Assembly (NCBI GenBank): GCA_914767885.1 | Contig: CAJZBQ010000011.1 | Coordinates: 310,001 to 374,000, forward strand | Direction of reading: 5' to 3' | Length of the DNA stretch: 64,000 bases | DNA from: Blepharisma stoltei | Taxonomy: Eukaryota; Ciliophora; Heterotrichea; Heterotrichida; Blepharismidae | Shown here: positions 55,470 through 64,000 of the stretch, piece by piece | Layout: every line of letters starts with the position of its first letter | How positions within the stretch are numbered: the stretch's first letter is position 1 | Made by a program: the position numbers and the translations under genes | Notes under the pieces: model-generated | What the model saw: the letters and a program-made list of their open reading frames with translations, nothing else | Database searches by the model: none | Told to the model about the DNA's origin: nothing

Positions 55470-55602
55470 ATATCTAGGCCATTCTAAAATTTCTTTATTA
55501 ATTTAAAATTTACTTCCCTTTTGTCTTAATTTCTATCGCCACATATATTTTCATTAGCTTTATTTATCTCTGTCTTCCCTATTTATTATTTAGCGGTGTG
55601 AA

Positions 55603-58600
55603 ATGGAAGGTGTGTCTGAGGCCCAAATTCAAAGCGTTCTAGTCATGCTTACAGCTGTTCTGAGCCCAAATAACGAAGTAAGAAAACAACAAGAAGCCCT
55701 TCTTATGCAGCTTCGCAACGAGCATCCTAATGAATTTGTTCTTTGTCTCTTGCATATCCTTAGACACTCTCCAGATTTCTCAATCCGCTCATTGGCATCA
55801 CTTATCCTCCGTCAGCTTTTCACATCTCTCCACACAACAACAAAGGTTTGGGACAAATTAAGCGCCCAAGTCCAAAACTCCACCAAAACCAGCCTTCTAG
55901 AATCACTCGAGCAAGAATCCTCATGGTCGATTCTTAAGAAAATCGGCGAAGTAATTGCAGAGCTTGCAGTTTTGCTATTCGCTGAAGATGAGAACGGAAA
56001 ATGGGACGAACTTCTTCCATTCCTCACCAGAAATCTTGCTGGGCAAGGAAAACAAGCAGCAGCTGCTTGCCACATTTTAGCAGGTCTCTGCACATTTTTC
56101 AATGAGGAGCTGGCTAAAGAAAAGACAAGTCTCAAGCAGATCTTTTTAAACCATTTGTCAAGCAACGAAGTCGAGCTGAGACTTTCCGTGATTGATTTTA
56201 TTGGCAATTTATTAGGAATTGCTGAAAAAGATGATATGAAATTTTATTGGGACATTATTCCTAATATACTAATTTCAGCAGTCTGGATCATTGAAAACCA
56301 CCAAACACACGCAGACGAAGTCTTGAAAAATCTCAGAGATCTCGCTGAGACAGAACCAAAATTCTTTAAAGGTCGCATACAAATTGCTTACGAATTTGTT
56401 GACAGAGTTTGTAATTTACAAACTGAGAATTTAGGGATCAAACACTTGTCGTTGGAATTTATTGTAGCTTTGGCTGGAAGACTTCATAAGGAATTTCAAG
56501 AGAAAAAAGAAATTGCAGTAAACCTTTGCACAAAAATATTCCAGACAATGATCAGCATTGATGAAGAAGTTGACCCAGCTTGGGCTTGCCCTGCAGAAGG
56601 CTTTGAAGAGCCTGATGATGAGGAAGAAGAAGGAGTAGAAATTGATTATGCCAAGCTTGGGAGAAAACAATTGACTAGCATGATTGAAGGGGTAGGAGAA
56701 TCATTTTTGCTTCCGACTGTATTAGGATTAATTCAAACTGCGCTTACAACTCCGTCAGAAGACTGGAGAATTAAATATGCAGCTCTTATGACTATTTCAG
56801 AGCTTGGACAGTTTATTGAAGAATCTGAAAAAATTGCTGAGCTGGTACCAATTCTTCAAGCCCATACAAATCAAAGCTTGAATGCTAAAATCAGATATGC
56901 GGCTTATCATTGTTTAGGACAACTCAGTGAAGACTATGAAGAAGAATTCCAATCAGCTCACCATCAAATTGTTGTGCCACTTTTAGCAGCAGGTATCGCT
57001 GACCCAGTACCAAGAGTTGCTGCCAGTGCTGCAGATGCTTTAGGAAAATTCATGGAAAACTGTGGCCCGACCTTAGTCTCAGAGCACATAAACTCAATAA
57101 TGCCAATAATCATTGAAAAACTAGGCCAACAAAACTGCTCAATTGTCATTGAAGAACTTTTAATTGCAATTTCTGACATTGCTGACTCTGGTAAAGAATG
57201 CTTTAACCCTTACTATCAGCCACTGATGACAATTTTAATAAGACTTATAAGAGGTTATACAGCTAAAGAGTACCAAAGAATCAGAGGAAAAGCTATTGAA
57301 AGCATGACCATGATCTGCACATCAGTTGGGAAAGAGTTATTTGCCCCTTATGTAGCTGAAACAATGGGGATGCTTAAAGAAATTCAAGACTCTACTACAG
57401 ATACAGACCCTCTTAAAGCTTATCTTTTAGGAGCCTGGCAAAGAATCGTTGCGACTTTGCAAGCTGACTTTGCTCCTTACTTACAAGGAATTCTTCCAGG
57501 GCTATTGAGCGCTGCTAGTGCCACTGCTATAGTATCAGTCGAATCTGAGCCTGATGCCTTAGTTGACTTAGCATCACTTGTATCTGAAGCTTCTAAGAAA
57601 GTATCAATTAATACCACAGATCTAGAAGACAAAGACTTAGCATTACACGCATTAATTACCATTATAGATGTCCTTAAAGAGTTATACGCCCCATATGCCG
57701 AGCAAACTACATCTATTGTGCTCCCACTGGTAAACTACACTCCTAACGAGCACATCAGGCAAGCAGCTGCCACCTTATGTGGGTCACTTATAGGCTCAGT
57801 TAAAGCTTTAAACACCCCTGAAGCAGACCAAATCGTCATAAACATGGCCAGACTGTTCTTAGGAGCTCTCTGGCAAGCTACTGCAGTTGAGCTTGATACA
57901 GAAACTATTGTAGCTCAATTAGGAGCTATCAAAGTGGTCATTGAAGCTCCAAGGCACAAATTCATGTCTGCTGAAGAAGTCACGGCATCTGGAGAAAAAC
58001 TTATAAAAATGCTAGAAAGCTCTTTAGAAAGAAGGGCCAGGAACAAAGCATTGGACTTGGGATCTGATGACAGTGAAGATGAATTAATCAAAGAAATCAA
58101 TAAAAATGAAGAAGATTCATTACATACACAAATTTCTGAGGTTTTAGGGTCTTTATTCAAAACCCACAGAGAGTTTTCATTGGAGATTGTGAATTTCTTA
58201 TATTCGCATGTGCTGAGCAAGTTTTTGGCTCCTGATACCACTGATGAGGATCATAAATTCGCAATTTTTGTCATTGATGATGTTGTGGAATTTGTAGGGC
58301 AAGATTTGGCTGGAGATAAATGGAACTCTTTGGCAGAAGCGCTTGTTAGGTTTACTGCTGATGCCAATGATGCAGTTAGACAAGCAGCATCATATGGGAT
58401 TGGAATTTTAGCTATTTATAGCAATTCAGCTGCGTTCGCTCCATGGACTGAGCAGATGGTCAAGCGAAAAACAAACAACTGCGTAGTTTTGATAAAAAGA
58501 AATATAAGAATTAGTGAATTATGCTTGCCTTTACAATATTCAAACGTAATTTCTAGTATTTTAGCTAAATATTAAATTCTCAATCTATACCTAAAGAATA

Positions 58601-59205
58601 TAATAGATATTAGAGAAATTTATCTACGATTAGTAGATTTTTCGGTTTTATAAATTTATATCTTAAAACAATGTACTGAAGGATCTCTTATAATTTTTAT
58701 CAAAGCTTATTTTTCATCAGATGTGGCGGTGTGGTTTTAATACTTAACCAAACAGATACTAGTCGCATTAGATAAATCAATAAATTTCCCAATGGGAACC
58801 GGTAAAAAGTCACATGGATATGCCAAAGATAACGCTATCGCAGCACTCGGAAAAATCATAAAACATCAATCAGGAAGCATCAATTCAGCTGCAATTGTAC
58901 CAGTTTGGATCAATTTACTGCCTTTGAGACGTGATAAAGAAGAAGCAAAAATAATGCATGATTTGTTAGCTGATGTTACAATTGGAAACATGAGCTTGGC
59001 TATTGGAGAAAATCATGAAAGACTAGAACATGTCGTAAAAATCTTTGCAGAAATTCTTGAAACTAAGCTTGTTGCCAACGAAACAGTCCCTAAAATTAAA
59101 CAAATCATTCAGATGATGCAAAGTGCAGGAATCCCAACTTTGCCACAAATCTGGGCATCTTTAACGGATATCCAAAGATCAAAATTGACTAAAATAATGG
59201 CCTAA
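55603..59205 (+). CDS. Importin-5 / Kap121-type karyopherin beta
   Basis: 55603-58463 and 58752-59205 join in frame to 1104 residues, the expected size for this family. HEAT repeats run the whole length, with family-typical blocks FSIRSLASLILRQL, ARNKALDLGSDDSEDELI and, in the last part, YAKDNAIAALGKIIKHQ. The acidic insert DEEEEGVEIDYAKLGRK is also typical. Family members import ribosomal proteins and histones and bind Ran-GTP through the N-terminal repeats. The gap is an insertion of 288 bp with a CAA repeat; the join TEQMVKQILVALDKS fits the family. Confidence 0.93.
58461..58751. other. 288-bp IES with a CAA repeat in the importin-5 gene
   Basis: CAA at 58461-58463 and 58749-58751. The upstream frame runs on for 37 incidental codons before TAA. 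I could find no TA-containing repeat that keeps both the frame and the family alignment. No MITE or retroposon signature is visible in the insert. Confidence 0.7.
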
Positions 59206-59400
59206 TCAGCCTTTTTATTAAATTCATTTTAATAGAGGTATTAATTTATTTATTTACTCAAGCATAATTTAACGTTTTTATGTATTTCTTTAATTTATTG
59301 TAAATTCTCATAGACAGCTTCTAAATAGTTTTTAAAATCTAATTAATTAAGCACAGCATATAAAAGTTAATCGGTAAAACATATTCATGATTAAACAATA

Positions 59401-60645
59401 ATGTCTAAGCTAGATTTAAAGAGCTCGCTCAAGCTGATTTCGACGTTAAAATCTTCAAGATACAATGAAACACTCGAAAGTTCACTATGTACAGAATGCG
59501 AGAACAGTTTTCTCCAAGAAACCAGCTTTAACAGTGACATTGACATGGAAATTAGAGCAGAAATAGAATCAAAATTTAAAAAATCTCAGACAAATACAAA
59601 TTATGTATTTCCAAGAGAAATCCCTTTAGGGTCTTCAAAGAAGAAGCAAACAGCCAAATCATCAACAAGGCCAAAAAGTGTCTTAATCTTCATTAAGAGT
59701 GATAAAAATTATTTTGTTCTCTTAAAAAGGAGTTAAATTTTTCCTTTAATTTTAAAAAATCAAGGAAAAAAAAATATTTGAAAAGAAAAATACAATTTAA
59801 TTTATAAATTTGCTTAAAGTTTTAATTTTAAAAATAAATCAAATGTATAAATTTATATTTGAGAGTTAAATACTTAATATAATAGCTAGAGATCATACTA
59901 TAACAATTATTAATTCTATATATAAATATTTTATAAAAAAACTATATTAGAAAATATTTTTGCTTACCTGGATGTTATTTTCCAAAAATAGAGTTTCCAA
60001 TGGTTTTGCTCGCTCTTAAAGGGGGGAGTTAAGAAATATGAGCAAGTTGACAGTTGAAAAGCCACTGAAATCTATGTCAAGAACTAATATTTCAAGTGAA
60101 GTTTCGACTAACAGATCAACTGCACACACACTGAGTCTTCAAAAATTGTAAATTTTATATAGAAAAAAGAAGCAGTTGAATTGTGAAACTAAATCAACTG
60201 TAAAGGCATTACTAAAAGTAAGGCACATTTCAAACCCAAAACAAAGGAATAATATTTCTCATAATAGAACTAGAAGTGATGCTGTAAGAGCAAAAACTCC
60301 TATTTATTCAAACCAAAGGGAGCTTTCACCTGAAAAGTCAACAAGAGTCTTAAAAAACAAAGCTTTTAGCATAAAAAAACTCCCTGAGAACCCTTACAAT
60401 TTCCCAGTCAAAATTATCCACCAAACACCATATGCGTACTTCCCCTCCTAATGGGTTTTAGCTCAGGTTAGCTTCTAGGCAAGAGGCCCAGTACTATTTC
60501 CGATGCTTGAGGAGCACTATAAAACACAGCTTTAATTTAATTTAATCTAACCTACCAAACACCTTTAAAAGCTAGCAAGCATAAATATGCACATTCAATG
60601 GAAAATATAGCTCCTGGGAGTTCTGGGCGCAGTTATTTTAGCTAA
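59401..60645 (+). CDS. Small Ser/Lys-rich protein in four pieces
   Basis: 59401-59682, 60029-60147, 60163-60429 and 60564-60645 join to 249 residues after removing a MITE (TTAA), a 15-nt intron and a 124-bp retroposon (10-bp duplication). Joins read RPKSVLRNMSKLTVEK, LQKLKKKQLNCE and HQTPLKASKHKYAHS. The protein is basic and disordered-looking with a Cys pair CTECEN near residue 31. No family recognised. The apparent stop at 60451 lies inside the retroposon. Confidence 0.7.
59683..60032. mobile_element. MITE with mixed family-1/family-2 features
   Basis: TTAA at 59683-59686 and 60029-60032. The left end is a diverged hairpin (AGAGTGATAAAA ... TTTTGTTCTCTTAAAAAGGAG); the right end is CCAATGGTTTTGCTCGCTCTTAAAGGGGGGAG, combining the family-1 inner block (CCAATGG) with a TTAAAGGGG terminus. 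Deleting 346 bp restores the frame. Confidence 0.75.
60148..60162 (+). other. 15-nt intron
   Basis: GTAAATTTTATATAG; its removal bypasses the TAA and keeps the Lys-rich frame. Confidence 0.85.
60420..60563 (+). mobile_element. Short (124-bp) retroposon at the 3' end of a coding exon
   Basis: A perfect 10-bp duplication ACCAAACACC is at 60420-60429 and 60554-60563. The insert has CTAATGGGTTTTAG near the start and a tail TTTAATTTAATTTAATCTAACC, like group A tails. Removal extends the host protein by 27 residues to a TAA at 60643. A TA join (HQTPYQTPLKAS) would also be in frame. Confidence 0.8.
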
Positions 60646-60680
60646 TTTGTTAAATAATGATTCAATTATGATTTATTGCT

Positions 60681-60953
60681 CACTCCACCTTTAAATTAGA
60701 GCAATTTTTTTTAAATAGAAAATCTTATAGATGAAAATATTAAATTTTTATAAAAGTTTTAGACACAATTTAATTAAAAAATACAAGTAGAATTGACAAA
60801 CTTTTTAATCATAGTCCCAAAAAAGTCCTAGGAATCATAAATTCCATAAAAATAAATTAAAATTCAAAAATATTATCCTGTTTATTTTTTAAAATTTATA
60901 AATTTTATTTTAAAAACAAAATTTTTGTTCCATTCTAAAGGGAGGAGCCAGGT
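60681..60953. mobile_element. Family-2 MITE upstream of an EF-hand gene
   Basis: Left end CTCACTCCACCTTTAAATTAGAGC and right end TTTTTGTTCCATTCTAAAGGGAGGAG are family-2 termini with several mismatches. It ends about 30 bp before the ATG at 60984, so it may separate the promoter from the gene in the germline. Confidence 0.65.
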
Positions 60954-60983
60954 TTTACCGTCTTTTAACTTGAAATATAATAA

Positions 60984-61280
60984 ATGGCATCTGCTTCACC
61001 AGAAGAAATCCGAGCAATATTAAGAGATGAAAGAAAACTGCATGATATAGCCAAGGCTGCCTTTGATGCAGTGGATACTGATCGTTCTGGATTTATTGAC
61101 GAGCCTGAGCTCAGAACTGTAATGTGCAGCGTTGCAAACGACATTGGGATGGATACTCCTTCAGATAGTGACGTTAGAGATGTGCTCAGAGAGCTTGATA
61201 CCAATAGAGATGGAAGAATCAGCTTGGATGAATTTAAAGTCCTTATTAGACAAGTCTTGGAACTCATGGCATCGCAATAA
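60984..61280 (+). CDS. Small EF-hand protein (S100/calmodulin-like size)
   Basis: 98 residues with two EF-hands: DTDRSGFIDEPEL (about residues 33-45) and DTNRDGRISLDEF (about 74-86). Loops keep Asp/Asp/Ser-Arg/Gly/Ile/Glu positions, so calcium binding is expected. The N-terminus (MASASPEEIRAIL) is short. Uninterrupted. Partner unknown. Confidence 0.88.
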   Translation: MASASPEEIRAILRDERKLHDIAKAAFDAVDTDRSGFIDEPELRTVMCSVANDIGMDTPSDSDVRDVLRELDTNRDGRISLDEFKVLIRQVLELMASQ

Positions 61281-61412
61281 AGAAACTAATAAAATTAACA
61301 AGTAATGTGAAGGGTTTAAATTAAAATCTTAGGGAAATCTTTTAGATTGTAGCGTAAATAGTGAGGATTCTACAGAAAAGACATAAAATTGGATTTTATT
61401 TTTGGGAATAGC

Positions 61413-62481
61413 ATGAGATTAAAATGCATTTATGCGATAATATTTATAAATTATATGAATTGTGAATGCTTGAGCTTGGAGAATTTAAATGCATAGGAGC
61501 CAAACTGATTGAGGGAAGAGCCGTACGTGATCTGGTTGCCGTAGTTCAGTTGATTATTTTTGCCTTCGTTGTCGATCCTTTTCAGTCTTCCATTAATTCT
61601 TATAAATGCTTCAATAATTGCACGGCTCTCCCTTTTTCATTGGATTGGCCTATTTCTGAAGCTCAATTCTCTATCCATGAACACTTCCAATCATTAACAT
61701 CAAAAAGGTTTGCCGATGACTTATTGTTAGGTCTGTTGTTGGTTTGCATTTCTTCAAACAGTCATTATAGTAATAATCAATGTGCCAGTTATGAAGTCTT
61801 AAGACAACAATCGAGTGCATCGATCATCATATCTTCGCCATTTTGAAGACGAAAGGCGTTGGTATTTTGATTTCAGTATTTTTAAGATTGTACCCTTCAA
61901 AATCTGTATTATCTAAGCGAGTGACAGAGTGCATCCTTCTAAACTCATAAACTAGATTGTTCCCTTTAATGCTAACTCCCCCCATCCGTAAGCAGACAAA
62001 ACCATTGAAAATCCCTATTTTTTGCCAAAAAACTGAACAAAAATTTTTTATGAAAAAAAATTTGATATATAAGTAATAATTAATATATTAAATCTCCAGC
62101 TAATTGTGTTTAATTTTACATTTTAAAACATAAATTTTACAAATTAAATAAATATTTGCTTTCCAATTTTGCAATTAAATTATTTTTTAAAAACAAATCA
62201 ACCCTAATTTTTTTGTTCGCTCACGGAGGGGAGTAAGATCATTTTTAGCTAAGAAATATACCAGAATTCAATATCAAATTAACCATGAGAACTTCTTAAA
62301 TTATGCAAGCTATCGTTTCTTTTCACTTTCTCTCTTAGTTACCTTCATTGCAGTTGCCTTACTTCAAGTTGCAGGATTATTATTCCATGAAAAAAGAGCT
62401 TCGGATTTGGATCAAGAAAAAAACTCCCTCTTAACAATTAAATTTGCTTTTCAAGAATATTTTACTTTTACTTTAATTTAA
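61413..62481 (+). CDS. Fragmentary membrane-protein gene, possibly p24-like
   Basis: The start (ATG 61413, MRLKCIYAIIFINYMNCECLS) looks like a signal peptide and soon hits TAG. A clear exon end is 62237-62481: KKYTRIQYQINHENFLNYASYRFFSLSLLVTFIAVALLQVAG followed by a basic tail, the shape of the p24 cargo-receptor C-terminus. Between them lie a GC-richer insert and a MITE, and I could not assemble the lumenal domain. Either more DNA is missing or the ends belong to different genes. Confidence 0.4.
61480..61870 (-). mobile_element. Probable retroposon, limits approximate
   Basis: GC-richer block with incidental open frames on both strands (61466-61846 on plus). Its minus-strand edge near 61845 reads TTCAAAATGGCGAAGATATG, similar to the TAAAATGG 5' ends of the other retroposons. 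No clean duplication was found, so the boundaries are not certain. Confidence 0.45.
61973..62236. mobile_element. Shortened family-1 MITE
   Basis: TAA at 61973-61975 and 62234-62236. Left end CTCCCCCCATCCGTAAGCAGAC, inner CAAAACCATTG, right end TTTTTTTGTTCGCTCACGGAGGGGAG. At 261 bp it is shorter than other copies and lacks the left arm of the hairpin. Confidence 0.85.
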
Positions 62482-62806
62482 TTAAATATCCATTTGTAAA
62501 GGATTAATATAATTAGTGATAAAATATTCTTATCGTAATAATAAAGCGACTTTAATTTTTTCCCATTTATCCAGCTAAAATTTTTTATGTATCTCTTTTT
62601 CATAAATTAAAGTTACTTACTACCAAATATTAATAAAAAAACATTAAAATGTCCTAGTAATTAATGAAAATATTACAATTATCAAGGATTATACATCATT
62701 CTGTATCGAAAATAAACAGAAAATACTTGCTCATTCTTATTTAGTTAACATCATTATTTATATAAATCTTCACAAATTACCCTAATTTACACGTTGAGTG
62801 CAAATA
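62482..62806. other. Intergenic spacer with no gene seen
   Basis: About 325 bp of AT-rich sequence between convergent genes. Nothing recognised. Confidence 0.4.
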
Positions 62807-63058
62807 TTACATAAGAGTACAAGCACAACTCCCTTGACTATGCTTTTTCCCTGATTTTTCTTCACTTTCTAAGGCGGATGCTGGAGCTTCAGCAGGACTG
62901 AATTCTGCTATTCGTACGTTGTGATATTTGTCGGAAATTAGCCCAGCAGAATCGTCCCATGTAAGCTTATTCATTAACGACGTTTTGCTTTCTAGTAGGG
63001 TTGTAGCTCTTTTTGGGATAGTTGCGATAGCAGAATGAGATGCAACGCCAGTGATCAT
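62807..63058 (-). CDS. Small protein with a C-terminal prenylation (CaaX) box
   Basis: 83 residues, Ala/Ser-rich, ending GSCACTLM. The last four residues CTLM fit a farnesylation box, and the cysteine two positions before could be palmitoylated, so membrane attachment is likely. No GTPase motifs are present and no family is recognised; the size and tail resemble heterotrimeric G-protein gamma subunits, but the rest does not. Confidence 0.55.
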   Translation of the reverse strand: MITGVASHSAIATIPKRATTLLESKTSLMNKLTWDDSAGLISDKYHNVRIAEFSPAEAPASALESEEKSGKKHSQGSCACTLM

Positions 63059-63383
63059 AATTATATTTAATTAATTGTATTTTTGCATATTAGTTAAAAA
63101 AAGTTATAATTTAGACTAGAAAAGTTCATTCATTTTACTAGATTTTTATTTCTTCCTGAAATAAATTATCTAATAGATTAGAGCCGGCCAAATTGCATAC
63201 AAAAATTGCTATGCTCAATTTGGGTTGCTTTTTATAGCATTTATTATACTTGGTACTTTTGATGTTGGAGAAATGAATAATATAAAGTATCAAAAACTTA
63301 TAAATATAAATACAGAGTTGGTATAGGATCACTCGATTTAAAAACCATGAAAATAGCATGGGTTAATGATTTAAATTTACTTA

Positions 63384-64000
63384 CTCCCCCCCCTTTAAAT
63401 TGGAACAAAATATAGGTAAAATTTCACTTTTTTGGTAAATTAAAACCCCCCTTTAAATTGGAACAAAATTTAATTTTATAATAAAAAATTATATATATAT
63501 AAATCATAATTTTTATGTAAAAAGTTTTGATATAATTTAAATATTTCTTCTTAACTAAGATTAAAAATTTAGTTGTATCCTGCTCTTGTTTAAAGAATAG
63601 AATATAAAGAGCATCTTAATTAAATAAATTTATTATCCTTAATTGTAAATTTTTAAAAAAAATTTAATTTTTTTTGTTTTTAAAATATTTTTAAAAAAAA
63701 ATGATATTTTTTATTTAAATAGCTTTGATATAAATTCAATACGAATTCTTTACAAAAATTCAAAATTTACTTATCTCTTGCTTTATTTTAAAGAATAGAG
63801 TATAAATAACATCTTATTTAAACAAAATTAGCACTTTGATTAATAAATTTTCTAAAATATTTTTTTTTTAAATTTTTTTTTTATCAATAAAAATAATAAT
63901 TTTTGTGTAAATAGTTTTGATACCAATTAATAGTGGCGTATTAATTAATAATAAAATTTTAGTTAAATCTTGCTTTGTTTTAAAGGATAAAGAGTAAATA
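63384..64000. mobile_element. Family-2 MITE(s) running off the window
   Basis: TTACTCCCCCCCCTTTAAATTGG at 63380-63402 and a second CCCCCCTTTAAATTGGAAC at 63444-63464. These are followed by two loosely repeated AT-rich blocks, each with AAATAGTTTTGATA and TTTAAAGAATAGA-like motifs (63500-63800 and 63800-64000). The right terminus is outside the window. Confidence 0.7.

Noticed and set aside
58198..58575. Natural C-terminus of importin-5 at 58575
   Set aside because: The last 37 codons have no HEAT character and the family's final repeats are found in frame at 58752-59205.
63138..63359. 73-codon minus-strand frame
   Set aside because: Low-complexity AT-rich sequence without domain, next to a MITE; not convincing.
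1..64000. tRNA, rRNA, CRISPR arrays, riboswitches or telomere repeats
   Set aside because: I looked for tRNA B-box-like sequences, regularly spaced repeats and telomere-like tandem repeats and saw none. CRISPR and riboswitch features would not be expected in this nuclear eukaryotic DNA.

Overview
This window looks like unprocessed germline (micronuclear) DNA of a heterotrich ciliate, most likely Blepharisma or a close relative. Four lines of evidence point there. (1) TGA is read as tryptophan throughout, for example in the kinase motif HPW, in IDW, and in ENDF-type E2 and RT reading frames, while TAA and TAG act as stops. (2) The spliceosomal introns are exactly 15 nt (GT...AG) in all six cases I can identify. 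(3) The DNA is very AT-rich and the genes are densely packed, with some start codons only tens of bases apart. (4) Many genes are broken by insertions whose precise removal between short direct repeats (often TTA/TAA or another TA-containing pointer) restores an uninterrupted, family-typical protein. These behave as internally eliminated sequences (IESs). Removal itself is inferred from reading frames, not observed.

Layout. 0-6 kb: a multi-EF-hand calcyphosin-like gene split by a MITE, a small Tim chaperone, and a calcium-dependent protein kinase with an 11-bp-pointer insertion. 7-15 kb: an aquaporin with two insertions, a MAK-type kinase, a CEP19-like protein, and a ubiquitin-conjugating enzyme carrying a 3.2-kb degenerate LINE. 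15-29 kb: a membrane-anchored tubulin-tyrosine-ligase-like protein, a LITAF-domain protein, a coiled-coil gene with three insertions, a gene holding a hairpin-rich IES, a zinc-finger/coiled-coil protein, a PX protein, a helical protein and 14-3-3. 29-45 kb: cytoskeleton-like coiled-coil proteins, importin alpha, an Erv46/ERGIC-type cargo receptor, a tandem lipase pair, a LITAF-like protein, IscU, a TMEM230-like protein and PP2C. 46-64 kb: a family X DNA polymerase, a MITE containing a decayed Tc1/mariner element, a PH-domain kinase, a kelch protein, an importin-5-type karyopherin, two small EF-hand or low-complexity proteins, and a probable secretory-pathway membrane protein in pieces.

Mobile DNA dominates the non-coding sequence. 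Family-1 MITEs have ends CTCC(n)TCCGTGAGYGAACAAAA, one-sided hairpins and TTA/TAA duplications. Family-2 MITEs have ends CCCTTTAAATTGGAACAAAA. At least two groups of short retroposons (SINE-like, about 120-580 bp) share a TAAAATGG-like 5' end and TTAACTTAA-like tails and carry target-site duplications. A LINE, a Tc1/mariner element and a long-TIR MITE with a 9-bp duplication are also present. Several retroposons and the LINE sit inside exons, and the gene frames close when the copy is removed at or near its duplicated target site. That makes retroposon-derived IESs, some without a TA pointer, the most interesting theme here. The genes form no operons and have no common pathway. They are ordinary housekeeping, signalling and ciliary genes spread over both strands.
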